64,000 bases of DNA. It comes from Sphingobium ummariense RL-3. GTDB lineage: Bacteria; Pseudomonadota; Alphaproteobacteria; Sphingomonadales; Sphingomonadaceae. The stretch spans positions 1-64,000 of the forward strand of contig NZ_AUWY01000118.1 of the NCBI RefSeq assembly GCF_000447205.1, in the 5' to 3' direction. Of the stretch, positions 39,991 to 53,313 are shown piece after piece. The notes under the pieces are model-generated. The model made no database searches. It had not been told where the DNA came from and was given only the letters and a program-made list of their open reading frames with translations. Position 1 is the stretch's first letter. Each line of letters begins with the position of its first letter. A program made the position numbers and the translations under genes.

Positions 39991-42072
39991 ATGGACGCAT
40001 TGCTGCAATTCGTCGGGGATTGGGGACATGCCCTCGCTGCCGTGCTGTTCGCGGCGCTGGGAATATTCCTACTGCGGCGCCGGGACGAAGCTGCCGAGCC
40101 GCGCCTGCTGGCTGTTGCGCTGCTGCTGACCTCCTGCTGGGCGCTCTACGTCTCTTTCGGCGGGGTGGACAAACCGCTGTCCGGCATTGCCGAAAGCATC
40201 CGGAATGCCGCATGGTTGCTGCTGATGTTCGTGATGCTCCGGCGCGGCCCGGTGCGGCCGGCTGACGCGATGGTTGCCGTGGCGGCGGTCTATGCCGCGG
40301 TCGCAGGCCTCATCCTGCTGCAGACTTTCACGGATCTGAGCTGGCGGCAGCTTTCGCCGTTCAGCGATCTGCACAGGGCACTGGTCACCTGCTCGCTGAT
40401 CCTCCGGATGATGACCGCTATCGGCAGCCTTGTGCTGGTCCATCATCTCTATACCGCCTGGCCTTCACGCGAGCGGGGAAGGGTGGCGCTGCTCTTTGGT
40501 GCACTGGCGGCGATGTGGACCTATGACCTGATGCTCTACGCGCTCTGCTACATGGCGCCGCAACGGGTGCAGGAACTCTACGCCCTGCGCGGGCTGCTGA
40601 TGGCACTGCTGGCGCCCGCAGTGGCGGTGGGCATGCGCAAGGACATGGCAGGGCGGCTGCAGCTTTCCCGCACGCTGACCTTCCAGTCGCTCTCGCTGGT
40701 CGCGGTGGCGCTCTACGTCATCGTGCTCACTGCGGGAGCAGTGCTCATGGATATCATCGCTGGGCCCTATGCCCGCGTGGTGGAGATCGGCGTGGTGTTC
40801 TTCACGGCGGTGACTGCACTGGTCGTGCTTCCTTCGCCGCAGTTGCGCGCCCTGTGGAAGGTGCAGGTCGCGAAGCATTTCTTCCAGCACCGCTATGACT
40901 ATCGCACCGAATGGTTGCGTTTCGGCGAGACCATTGGCCGCGCGGGCGCTGATGCCCCACCGCTGGGCGAACGCGTCGCAAAGGCGGTGGCGGACATCAC
41001 TGATTCCCCCGGCGCGTTGCTGCTGCTGCGCGATGAGGGGGGAGCCCTGTCGTTCGAGATGCAGTGGAACTGGACGGGACCGCTGCCTACGGGGGCCGTC
41101 GTGCCCGCGTCGGTCGCAGCGATCCTGGAGGCGAGCGGCTGGATCCTTGACATCGACAAGGCGAAACGCGGCGAGGCGAAGATCGAGGCGCCGGACTGGA
41201 TGCGCGACGAACCGCGTGCTTGGGCACTGGTGCCGCTGGTTCATTTCGGCCGGTTGATCGGGGCGATCCTGCTTGCGCGGCCGCCGGTCGACCGGCGCCT
41301 CGATTGGGAAGACTTCGACATGCTGCGCGCGGCCGGGCGGCAGGCCGCAACCTATATCAGCGAGGCGCAGGGTCAGCAGGCGCTGGACGACGCACAGCGC
41401 TTCGACGAGTTCAATCGCCGCTTCGCCTTCATCATGCACGACGTCAAAAATCTGGTCAGCCAGCTGTCGCTGCTCGCCCGCAATGCCGAGCGCCATGCCG
41501 ACAATCCGGAATTCCGCGCCGACATGGTGCTGACGTTGAAGGAGTCGGTCGGGCGGATGAACGAGATGCTCGCGCGCTTGTCGCAGCATAACAAGGCGCG
41601 CGCCGAGGAGCCCCGGCCTATGGACCTGCGCGCGGTGGCGGAGCGAGTGGCACAGGCGCGGTTGCGTCAACATGCCGTGCACGTCACGGGCGATGCTCCC
41701 GCTGCCATGGCGGACCCGGTGCGGGTCGAGCAGATCCTGATTCACCTGGTCCAGAACGCCATCGATGCCAGTGCGCCCGACAGCCCCGTCGAACTGCGCC
41801 TGTCGCGCGAAGCGGACGATGCGCTGGTCGAAGTGATCGACCGCGGCAGAGGCATGACTGCAGAATATATACGACGCGAGCTGTTCAAGCCCTTCTCTTC
41901 GAGCAAGGCAGGGGGCTTCGGTATCGGCGCGTTCGAGGCGCGGACGCTGGCCGAGGCGATGGGCGGCCGTATCGAGGTCGAAAGCAAGCCGGGCATGGGG
42001 AGCCGCTTCACGCTGCGCCTGGTGCCAGCGCCGGAGGGTGTGCTGAAGGAGAGACAGGGGAAGGCTGCCTGA
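39991..42072 (+). CDS. prsK: XrtA/PEP-CTERM system histidine kinase PrsK
   Basis: Membrane histidine kinase of 693 residues. About eight membrane helices fill the N-terminal 290 residues, then a GAF-like domain (residues about 320-460, with PLVHFGRLIGAILLARPP), then the HisKA-like helix FAFIMHDVKNLVSQLSLLAR near residue 478 and the ATPase domain with ILIHLVQNAIDAS (N-box), VIDRGRGM (G1), and KAGGFGIGAFEA (G2). PrsK pairs with PrsR to control exopolysaccharide and PEP-CTERM genes. An in-frame ATG at 39967 inside the previous gene is possible, but 39991 begins the first helix. The stop overlaps the prsR start (ATGA). Confidence 0.93.
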   Translation: MDALLQFVGDWGHALAAVLFAALGIFLLRRRDEAAEPRLLAVALLLTSCWALYVSFGGVDKPLSGIAESIRNAAWLLLMFVMLRRGPVRPADAMVAVAAVYAAVAGLILLQTFTDLSWRQLSPFSDLHRALVTCSLILRMMTAIGSLVLVHHLYTAWPSRERGRVALLFGALAAMWTYDLMLYALCYMAPQRVQELYALRGLLMALLAPAVAVGMRKDMAGRLQLSRTLTFQSLSLVAVALYVIVLTAGAVLMDIIAGPYARVVEIGVVFFTAVTALVVLPSPQLRALWKVQVAKHFFQHRYDYRTEWLRFGETIGRAGADAPPLGERVAKAVADITDSPGALLLLRDEGGALSFEMQWNWTGPLPTGAVVPASVAAILEASGWILDIDKAKRGEAKIEAPDWMRDEPRAWALVPLVHFGRLIGAILLARPPVDRRLDWEDFDMLRAAGRQAATYISEAQGQQALDDAQRFDEFNRRFAFIMHDVKNLVSQLSLLARNAERHADNPEFRADMVLTLKESVGRMNEMLARLSQHNKARAEEPRPMDLRAVAERVAQARLRQHAVHVTGDAPAAMADPVRVEQILIHLVQNAIDASAPDSPVELRLSREADDALVEVIDRGRGMTAEYIRRELFKPFSSSKAGGFGIGAFEARTLAEAMGGRIEVESKPGMGSRFTLRLVPAPEGVLKERQGKAA

Positions 42073-43442
42073 TGAGCGACACGCGACCCAAATTGCTGAT
42101 CGTGGAGGACGATCCTGGCCTGCAGCGGCAGCTGCGCTGGGCCTATGAAGAATATCAGCTGTTCATCGCGGGCGATCGCGAGGAAGCAATCGAGATGCTG
42201 CGTGCCGAGGCACCCGACGTGGTGACCCTGGACCTTGGCCTGCCGCCCGATCCCGACGGAACCAGCGAGGGCTTCAAGACGCTGGCCGAGATATTGCGGA
42301 TCAAGCCCGGTACCAAGGTTATCGTGGCATCGGGCCATGGTGCGCGGGAAAGCGCGCTCAACGCCATTTCGGGCGGTGCCTATGATTTCTACCAGAAGCC
42401 GGTTGATATCGACGAACTGGGATTGATCGTGCGCCGCGCGTTTCACGTCCACGCGCTGGAGAGGGAGAATGCGCGGCTCGCGGAGACGGCGCCCGAGGAA
42501 GGGAGAGTGCTTGGCCGTCTCATCACCGCCGCACCCGAGATGATGAAGGTCGCGCGGACCATCGAGCGGGTGGCGAGCGCGGACGTGTCGGTGCTGCTGC
42601 TGGGCGCGAGCGGAACGGGTAAGGAACTGCTGGCGCAGGGGTTGCATGACGCCAGCCCGCGCCGGGGTGACGCCTTCGTCGCGATCAACTGCGCCGCTAT
42701 CCCGGAGACGCTGCTGGAATCCGAACTGTTCGGGCATGAGAAGGGTGCCTTCACCGGTGCGGTCAAGACCACGCCCGGCAAGATCGAGCTGGCACAGGGC
42801 GGCACGCTGTTCCTGGACGAGGTGGGAGACATACCGTTGGCGCTGCAGGTCAAGCTGCTGCGCTTCCTGCAGAACCGCGTGATCGAGCGAGTAGGCGGGC
42901 GCCAACCGATCCCGGTCGACACCCGGATCGTCTGCGCGACGCATCAGGATCTGGAGGCGATGATCGCAGGGGGCACCTTCCGCGAGGATCTCTACTATCG
43001 CCTGGCTGAAATCGTCGTGCGTATCCCGGCCCTCAAGGAGCGGCCCGGCGATCCGGCACTGCTGGCGCGGCATTTCCTCCACCGCTTCGCCAAGGAGATG
43101 AACCCGCAGGTAAAGGGGCTGGCGCCGGACGCGCTCGCAGCGCTCGACGCCTGGGTCTGGCCGGGCAATGTCCGAGAGCTAGAGAACCGTATGAAGAGGG
43201 CGGTCATCATGGCGGACGGCAGGCTTGTCACGGCAGCTGACCTCGATCTGGACGGCGAGCGGGCAGAGGGTGCCGAGGTGGTGAACCTGAAGGCGGCGCG
43301 TGAGATGGCGGACCGCCGCGCGATCCGCCGCGCCATCGCCCGCACCGATGGCAATATTTCCGGTGCGGCCAAGATATTGGGGATCAGCCGGCCGACACTG
43401 TACGACCTGCTCAAGCAGTATCAGATGCAGGGTCAGGGGTGA
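42072..43442 (+). CDS. prsR: PEP-CTERM-box sigma-54 response regulator PrsR
   Basis: NtrC-type activator of 456 residues. The receiver domain (LLIVEDDPGLQRQLRWAYEE; phosphoacceptor Asp in VVTLDLGLPPDP near residue 56) is followed by the AAA+ sigma-54 activation domain with Walker A LLGASGTGKELLAQG near residue 177, GAFTGA in ELFGHEKGAFTGA near residue 220 and Walker B GGTLFLDEVGDIP near residue 243, then a Fis-type helix-turn-helix (NISGAAKILGISRPTLYDLL). Intact GAFTGA means it needs RpoN. It overlaps prsK by one base and prsT by four (GTGA), so the three are one translationally coupled unit. Confidence 0.96.
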   Translation: MSDTRPKLLIVEDDPGLQRQLRWAYEEYQLFIAGDREEAIEMLRAEAPDVVTLDLGLPPDPDGTSEGFKTLAEILRIKPGTKVIVASGHGARESALNAISGGAYDFYQKPVDIDELGLIVRRAFHVHALERENARLAETAPEEGRVLGRLITAAPEMMKVARTIERVASADVSVLLLGASGTGKELLAQGLHDASPRRGDAFVAINCAAIPETLLESELFGHEKGAFTGAVKTTPGKIELAQGGTLFLDEVGDIPLALQVKLLRFLQNRVIERVGGRQPIPVDTRIVCATHQDLEAMIAGGTFREDLYYRLAEIVVRIPALKERPGDPALLARHFLHRFAKEMNPQVKGLAPDALAALDAWVWPGNVRELENRMKRAVIMADGRLVTAADLDLDGERAEGAEVVNLKAAREMADRRAIRRAIARTDGNISGAAKILGISRPTLYDLLKQYQMQGQG

Positions 43443-45478
43443 GCAGGGGGCGCCTGATCCTTCTCGCTGCGGTGGCGCTGCTGCTGCTTGGCGGAGCCGC
43501 CGTCTGGCAAAGGCTTGCGGCCGAGCGCGATGGCAGCGCGCCGCTGGAGCGCGGCACCGCGGCGCTGATGAAGGGGGACATGCGCACGGCGCGCGTGGAA
43601 CTGATGAACGCGATCAAGGTCGACCCTCGATCGGTCGCGGCGCGAATGGCACAGGCGCGCGTGTTGGTGGCGCTGGGCGACGGAGCGGGCGCGCAGGCGG
43701 AACTGGTGCGGGTACGGCAGCTCGGCGGCAGAATCGGGAAGACCCGGGCACCGATGGCGCAGGCGCTGCTGTTGCAGGGTGACGCTGATGCGGCGCTCAG
43801 GGAGCTGCGGGCCGGTGACATCCCTGCCGAAGACGCCGCTTTGGCTGAACGGGTCGAAGGAGAGGCGAGCGCCGCGAAAGGCGATATGGCGGCGGCGGTA
43901 GCAGCCTTTGACGGCGCACTGAGGTTGGCGCCGCGGGACCCCGCCACCTGGATTGCGGCGGGCCGGTTCCGGCTAGCCATCGGTGATCAGGCTGGGGCGA
44001 TCGGCGCTGCGGACGGCGCCGTCGCGATCGATCCCAACAATGCGCGGGCGCTCACTCTGAGAGGCGAACTGACGCGAGATCAATATGGGTTGAAGGCCGC
44101 CTTGCCGTGGTTCGAACGTGCACTGGCTGCAAGCCCTGACGACATGTCGGCTTTGACGGCCTATGCCGCTACTCTGGCGGAGTTGGGAGAGGCAAGCCGG
44201 ATGCTGAGTGTCACTCGCCGCATCCTGGCGCTGGACCCCGGCAATGCGCGCGCATGGATGATGCAGGCGGTGATGGCTGCGCGGGCGGGCCGGGACGATC
44301 TGGCCCGCGCACTGCTGGACCGTACGCAGGGCCGGCTGGATGGCGAGCCGGCGACCATGCTGTTACGCGGCGTGCTGCAGCTGGAGGAAGGCAATGCCGT
44401 GCTGGCGGTCGAGGCGCTGGCGCCGCTGGTGGCGCAGCAGCCGGAAAACCGCGCCGCGCGGGTGCTGCTCGGCAGGGCTTATCTTGCCGGGGGTGATTAT
44501 GGTGCGGCGGCGGCAGCGCTGGCGCCGCTGGTGGCGCAGCGTGATGCAGACCCCTATGTGCTGACGCTTGCCGCCCGCGTGCAGGAGCAGTTGGGCAATC
44601 GGCGCATGGCCCAGGACATGCTGGCGCGTGCCGCCTGGCCGCAACGTCCTGCCACCGACATATTCGCCAGCGCGCAGGATGCCGGTCTTGCAGCAGGCGC
44701 GCCTCCCCCGAGCTTTGCGACGGCATGGGACAATATTCCCTACATCCGCGCCATGCTGCGAAGTGGCCGTGCCAGCGAGGCAGTAGACCGGGCAGCTCTG
44801 GTGGCGCGGGCCAACCCTGGCGCGCCGGCGGCGCAGATCGTGCTAGGCGACGCACTGGATGCCGCGGGGCGATTTACCGAAGCGACAGAAGCTTATGAGC
44901 AGGCTGCCAATATTCGCTTTGGCCGCGACGTGGCGCTGCGGCTGGCCGCTGCTTGGGGCAAGGCCGGTAATCCGGCGCGCGGAGTGCGGGTGATGCGTCT
45001 CTATCTCGCGCAGAATCCCAATGATATTGTGGCGCAACGGCTGGCCGCGGCTGTCGCGATGCAGGCGCAGGACTGGCGCGGCGCGTTGCGTCTGCTGAAA
45101 GCCATAGAGGCGCAGATAGGCGGGCAGGATGCGTTGCTGATGACCGATCTGGCCCGCGCCTCCCTTGAGACGGGAGACGGGGCGGCTGCGCGGGCCTATG
45201 CAGCCCACGCCTATCGGCTGCTGCCCATGAGTCCCGCCACCGCCGATATCTTCGGATGGACTCTGCTCCGCACGGGGAGGAGGAATCAACAGGCCATAGA
45301 TTTGCTGGAAAAGGCGGCGGCATTGGCGCCCGGACATCCGACTCTGCAACTCCATCTCGGCCAAGCCTATGCCGCGATGGGACGGCGCGGCGAAGCGAAG
45401 CTGGCGCTCGCTCGCGCTGCTGCCGTGCCAGGTTTCGCGGAACAACGGCAGGCGCGGGAGGCGCTGGCGGCTTTGTGA
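43439..45478 (+). CDS. prsT: XrtA/PEP-CTERM system TPR-repeat protein PrsT
   Basis: Protein of 679 residues starting at a GTG that overlaps the prsR stop. It has an N-terminal membrane anchor or signal (RLILLAAVALLLLGGAAVWQ) and then many TPR-like helical pairs, for example GTAALMKGDMRTARVELMNA, FDGALRLAPRDPATWIAAGR, and the closing LGQAYAAMGRRGEAKLALAR. PrsT accompanies PrsK/PrsR in XrtA loci and is thought to work in polysaccharide export or assembly at the envelope. The middle (about residues 250-420) is rich in Ala/Gly and less regular. Confidence 0.92.
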   Translation: MSRGRLILLAAVALLLLGGAAVWQRLAAERDGSAPLERGTAALMKGDMRTARVELMNAIKVDPRSVAARMAQARVLVALGDGAGAQAELVRVRQLGGRIGKTRAPMAQALLLQGDADAALRELRAGDIPAEDAALAERVEGEASAAKGDMAAAVAAFDGALRLAPRDPATWIAAGRFRLAIGDQAGAIGAADGAVAIDPNNARALTLRGELTRDQYGLKAALPWFERALAASPDDMSALTAYAATLAELGEASRMLSVTRRILALDPGNARAWMMQAVMAARAGRDDLARALLDRTQGRLDGEPATMLLRGVLQLEEGNAVLAVEALAPLVAQQPENRAARVLLGRAYLAGGDYGAAAAALAPLVAQRDADPYVLTLAARVQEQLGNRRMAQDMLARAAWPQRPATDIFASAQDAGLAAGAPPPSFATAWDNIPYIRAMLRSGRASEAVDRAALVARANPGAPAAQIVLGDALDAAGRFTEATEAYEQAANIRFGRDVALRLAAAWGKAGNPARGVRVMRLYLAQNPNDIVAQRLAAAVAMQAQDWRGALRLLKAIEAQIGGQDALLMTDLARASLETGDGAAARAYAAHAYRLLPMSPATADIFGWTLLRTGRRNQQAIDLLEKAAALAPGHPTLQLHLGQAYAAMGRRGEAKLALARAAAVPGFAEQRQAREALAAL

Positions 45479-45482
45479 GATA

Positions 45483-45513
45483 CCGGCCCCGCCGCCATGT
45501 GACGGCGGGCCGG
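45483..45513. terminator. Hairpin between convergent prsT and katG
   Basis: CCGGCCCCGCCG (45483-45494) pairs with CGGCGGGCCGG (45503-45513) with one bulge and an 8-base loop. It lacks a T-run on either strand, so termination is plausible but not certain. Confidence 0.55.
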
Positions 45514-45523
45514 CATTCCTGCG

Positions 45524-47827
<2,304 letters not shown>

Positions 47828-47851
47828 TCAGCGGTGGGCAATCTGAAACGG

Positions 47852-47876
47852 AAAAAAGGCGCGGATGACCCGCGCC
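47852..47876 (-). terminator. Rho-independent terminator of the secreted-protein gene
   Basis: On the minus strand GGCGCGG and CCGCGCC (plus coordinates 47870-47876 and 47858-47864) form a 7-bp stem with a 5-base loop, followed by six T. It follows the stop of the gene at 47907-48926. Confidence 0.9.
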
Positions 47877-47906
47877 TCCCCATCAAATCCGGTGTTTTTT
47901 AGTAAG

Positions 47907-48926
47907 TCAGCGAGCCTTTGCGCTTGCCGTCCGGAGCGTCACGGTGCCGTTGGCGGCGTGGTCCGCTATGGCTCCGGCCTGGGCGGTCTGCGGGTCCTTG
48001 CCTTCCAGGATCGCCGCGATCTGGCGGGCGCTCGGTATCTTGTCATAAAGGCCGTAAAGGTCGGTCTGCCCGACCGAATGGATCGACAGACGATAGCCAC
48101 CCTTCCCGGCAGGATCCACCGCGAGCAGGGTGCCCGCGTCGTCCACCGGCACCAGAATCGCACCGCCCTGCACGCCTGCCTGCTGCAGCATGTCGTAATG
48201 CCCTTCGGCGGTTTCCACGGCGCCCCGAACGCACAACCGTCCTGCGCCGCCATGCGGCACCGACAGCGTGGCGGTTTCGGTGACAGGGGCCGCGCTCGTC
48301 AGCCGGGCATCGGCTCCGTCGGTCACTGGGCAGGGAGCAAATTCTGCCGGAGCGGCTGCATGCAACGACTGCGGATCGTCGAAGCGGAGCGCAGCCAGCA
48401 TGCTGTCTAGTCCTGCCAGCACCTCCTTGCGCCGTTCGGAGGGACCGGTGACGCGTAGCTTCACCATCCAGCGTCCAGCGTGGACAAAGGCGGCGCCAGT
48501 CGTCAACGCTCCATCCGCGGCATCGTCATAGACCGCGCGGATCGCCGTGCCCTGTCGACCGCCCGCGGCCGCCCCGGCATAAGCGGTGCGGCGGGTCTTG
48601 GTGCCGAAACGCTCCATCACCGCCTTGTCGGTCATATAGGCCGCCAGCGCCGCATCGGCGTAGCTCGGCATATAAACGTAGAGCGTGGCCTGGATGGCCC
48701 CGTCTTCCGACAGATATTGGGCGTAATTGTCCACGCCCTTGCCGCCGTTCGACAGCTCGCCGCTTTTGGAGAGCGACAGGCCGGCGATCGTCTGCGGTAG
48801 GGCTATGCCGGCCGCGTTCGCGCGCAGGGCCGTGTCGGTCGGTGTCCAGGCTTCCACGTCCTGCGCCATCGCAGGCGCGGAAAAGGCCAGCAGGGCCGGC
48901 AGCAGGGGCAGGGCGAAACGCCGCAT
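47907..48926 (-). CDS. Secreted protein of unknown function
   Basis: A 339-residue protein with a clear signal peptide (MRRFALPLLPALLAFSAPAM, cleavage after AMA before QDVEAW). The mature part has no motif I recognise. It contains IALPQTIAGLSLSKSGELSN and ATLYVYMPSYADAALAAYMT near residues 43-100, and two Cys (APCPV and RLCVRG) that could form a disulfide. It is probably periplasmic and single-domain or two-domain. It lies upstream of katG on the same strand, but its own terminator separates them, so shared function is not implied. Confidence 0.75.
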   Translation of the reverse strand: MRRFALPLLPALLAFSAPAMAQDVEAWTPTDTALRANAAGIALPQTIAGLSLSKSGELSNGGKGVDNYAQYLSEDGAIQATLYVYMPSYADAALAAYMTDKAVMERFGTKTRRTAYAGAAAGGRQGTAIRAVYDDAADGALTTGAAFVHAGRWMVKLRVTGPSERRKEVLAGLDSMLAALRFDDPQSLHAAAPAEFAPCPVTDGADARLTSAAPVTETATLSVPHGGAGRLCVRGAVETAEGHYDMLQQAGVQGGAILVPVDDAGTLLAVDPAGKGGYRLSIHSVGQTDLYGLYDKIPSARQIAAILEGKDPQTAQAGAIADHAANGTVTLRTASAKAR

Positions 48927-49019
48927 CGGTCATCCTCTCTCGATCAGACCGTCTTGTCGCGGCCTTGAACACAAGAGAACAGACTTACGGGCTTTCCCGC
49001 CGTGCGCAAGCGCCTTTCA

Positions 49020-49433
49020 TCAGGCTGCGGGTGGAATCTGCCCCGGATAATGGGGCAGGTCGGGGTCGAAATGCGCCCAGCCCGGCGCCTCGTCCGTCCA
49101 GATGATCGCCTCGGGACCCTTCAAATCCGGATCATCGAGCGCGCCGGCACGGATGAAGGTCAAATGTTTGCGGGTTTCGGCGATGCTGAACAAGGGCGTT
49201 CCACATTTCGGACAGAAGCCGCGCTGCATCGGGGTACCGCTGTCGGCAACACTGGCATGCCAGCGGACCTCCCCGGTGGTCGAGACCTTGTCGGAGGGAA
49301 AGCAGACGTTCACCGTCGCGGTGCCGGCGCCCAGATACTGGCACAGCCGGCACCAGCATGCGCGGGCAGCCACCGGTTCGGCGTCGATCATGATGCGCAC
49401 CTGCCCGCATAGGCATCCGGCTTCATGTGGCAT
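49020..49433 (-). CDS. GFA-family (CENP-V/Gfa domain) zinc protein
   Basis: A 137-residue single-domain protein of the glutathione-dependent formaldehyde-activating enzyme (GFA) fold. Zinc-binding cysteines are visible in the order GCLCGQVRI (residues 6-14), CWCRLCQ near residue 26 and FCPKCGTPLFS near residue 73. Length is typical. Family members are annotated as S-(hydroxymethyl)glutathione synthases, but most have unknown substrates. There is no adjacent formaldehyde-oxidation gene, so a role in formaldehyde detoxification is only a possibility. Confidence 0.9.
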   Translation of the reverse strand: MPHEAGCLCGQVRIMIDAEPVAARACWCRLCQYLGAGTATVNVCFPSDKVSTTGEVRWHASVADSGTPMQRGFCPKCGTPLFSIAETRKHLTFIRAGALDDPDLKGPEAIIWTDEAPGWAHFDPDLPHYPGQIPPAA

Positions 49434-49471
49434 ATGGGCTCCTGGAGAAAGAGAGGCTGTTTGAGATCAAT

Positions 49472-50317
49472 CTACCGTCCCTGCCGACGGTTCATGAAGG
49501 CCAGTCGTTCGAACATCATGATGTCCTGTTCGTTCTTCAGCAGCGCGCCATGAAGCGGCGGAATGGCCTTGGCAGGATCGCTGGCCTGCAGCGCGTCGAG
49601 CGGCATGTCTTCGTTCAGCAGCAACTTCAACCAATCAAGCAACTCGCTGGTCGAGGGCTTCTTCTTCAGGCCCGGCACCTCTCGGATGTCGTAGAAGATG
49701 TCCATTGCGCGGCTGACGAGAATTTTCTGGATGCGGGGGAAGTGGACGTCGATGATCGCCTGCATCGTCTCGCGATCCGGGAACCGGATGTAGTGAAAGA
49801 AGCAGCGACGCAGAAAGGCGTCGGGCAGTTCCTTTTCATTATTGGAAGTGATGATGACCACCGGCCGTTCCTTGGCTGCGATCGTTTCCCCGGTTTCGTA
49901 GACATGGAAGGCCATGCGGTCGAGTTCCTGCAACAGGTCGTTGGGGAACTCGATGTCTGCCTTATCGATCTCGTCGATCAGCAGAACCGGCAGGGTGGGA
50001 GAGGTGAACGCCTCCCACAGCTTGCCCTTGCGGATATAGTTGGAGATGTCGTGCACGCGCGGGTCGCCGAGCTGGCCGTCCCGAAGACGCGCCACCGCGT
50101 CATATTCATAGAGACCCTGGTGTGCCTTGGTCGTCGACTTGATGTTCCATTCGATCAGCGGAGCACCCATGGCTTTGGCGATCTCCTGGGCCAGCACAGT
50201 CTTGCCGGTGCCGGGCTCACCCTTCACCAGCAGCGGACGCCGCAGCAGCACGGCGGCGTTGACCGCGACCTTCAGATCATCCGTAGCAACATAATCCTGT
50301 GTGCCTTCAAAGCGCAT
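49472..50317 (-). CDS. MoxR-family AAA ATPase
   Basis: AAA+ ATPase of 281 residues. Walker A is VKGEPGTGKTVLAQEI near residue 32, Walker B is LPVLLIDEIDKAD near residue 107, sensor 1 is VVIITSNNEKELPDAFLRRC near residue 153, followed by an Arg-finger-like R. MoxR ATPases work with VWA-domain proteins in assembly of enzymes or metal cofactors. The CoxE-like VWA gene at 34581-35756 is the likely partner by family logic, though it is 14 kb away, which is less usual than direct adjacency. Confidence 0.92.
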   Translation of the reverse strand: MRFEGTQDYVATDDLKVAVNAAVLLRRPLLVKGEPGTGKTVLAQEIAKAMGAPLIEWNIKSTTKAHQGLYEYDAVARLRDGQLGDPRVHDISNYIRKGKLWEAFTSPTLPVLLIDEIDKADIEFPNDLLQELDRMAFHVYETGETIAAKERPVVIITSNNEKELPDAFLRRCFFHYIRFPDRETMQAIIDVHFPRIQKILVSRAMDIFYDIREVPGLKKKPSTSELLDWLKLLLNEDMPLDALQASDPAKAIPPLHGALLKNEQDIMMFERLAFMNRRQGR

Positions 50318-50409
50318 CGGCTGGTTCGCTTTCCTTCAAGTCCTGCCGGACTAGGAAATGCGGCAAAAGGGCGCAATGTGTTTTCACGCCGTATTTTGGG
50401 CCCTGCGAA

Positions 50410-51090
50410 TTAGCGCTGGCGCGTGCGGAGATTGGCGCGGGCCTGCAGCAGATCCCACAAGCCGCGATGCTGGGCGAGCAACTGGCGTGCGCCGAACTGG
50501 ATGGCACGGGAAATTTGTTCGTCGCGGCCGATGGCGCGTGCGACCTCCAGCGTCGCAGCGCGATCCGGCAGGGTGCATGAATAGGGTTCGATGCCTGCGC
50601 GCACCGCCGCCATGTCGAGCACATGCCGCACAGCGCGCCAGTCGAGCACCAGCGCCATCGCCGCGCCCATTGCGCAGCCGCGCCGGTCGGACTGGGCGAG
50701 CATGTCAAGCGCGTGGCGCTGCTGGTTGACCACCGGTTCGCAATCCGCCTGACCGGTCGTGCTGGGCGCAGGCCCCACGGCAACCGTTACCTGGGTCAGA
50801 TAGGCGCGCTCGCGCGCAAAGGCGTCGGCGGCGAGTATGAGCCATTCGCGCGCGGCGTTTTCGGCTGATCGCGTAGCGGCATGATCTATGATCCCCGGAT
50901 GGCGGCCGTGCAGCAGGCAAAGATAATAGGCAGCGTCGGCCAGGTCGGAAAGGGATAGCAGGCCACCTGGCGTGGCGCTGATGCCCGCGCTCTGGGCATA
51001 GACGTGCGCGCCAGTGCCGTCGGCCGCAACCAGCGCTTCCAGAATTCGCGGAATATGGCCAAACTGATAGCGTGGTGCCGCTTCGCCCAT
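50410..51090 (-). CDS. Conserved-looking protein of unknown function
   Basis: A soluble helical protein of 226 residues that I cannot assign to a family. The sequence is rich in Ala with motifs such as LSLSDLADAAYYLCLLHGRH near residue 46 and HAATRSAENAAREWL near residue 70, with no membrane helix or signal peptide. The ATG at 51090 has AGGGG at good spacing upstream; an earlier TTG at 51096 is less likely. It lies between moxR and the rpoD terminator, on the same strand as moxR with a 92-base gap. Confidence 0.65.
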   Translation of the reverse strand: MGEAAPRYQFGHIPRILEALVAADGTGAHVYAQSAGISATPGGLLSLSDLADAAYYLCLLHGRHPGIIDHAATRSAENAAREWLILAADAFARERAYLTQVTVAVGPAPSTTGQADCEPVVNQQRHALDMLAQSDRRGCAMGAAMALVLDWRAVRHVLDMAAVRAGIEPYSCTLPDRAATLEVARAIGRDEQISRAIQFGARQLLAQHRGLWDLLQARANLRTRQR

Positions 51091-51177
51091 CGTCAAACCC
51101 CTGTCTGCCGCGCGTCGCGGTTCGTCACGAACGATATCCTATGGCCAAGCGGGTAAACGGGGAGTTTACACCCGACG

Positions 51178-51204
51178 AAAAAGGGCGGCCGGAAGCCGCC
51201 CTTT
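51178..51204 (-). terminator. Rho-independent terminator of rpoD
   Basis: AAAGGGCGGC (51180-51189) and GCCGCCCTTT (51195-51204) form a perfect 10-bp stem with a 5-base loop. On the minus strand the stem ends in a run of five T (plus A's 51178-51182), 22 bases after the rpoD stop. Confidence 0.92.
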
Positions 51205-51225
51205 CCACGTCGCGTGAGGAGCGCA

Positions 51226-53271
<2,046 letters not shown>

Positions 53272-53313
53272 CTATTCGCCTTAACTCCGTCGCCCCTATA
53301 TAAGGCGATCCGA

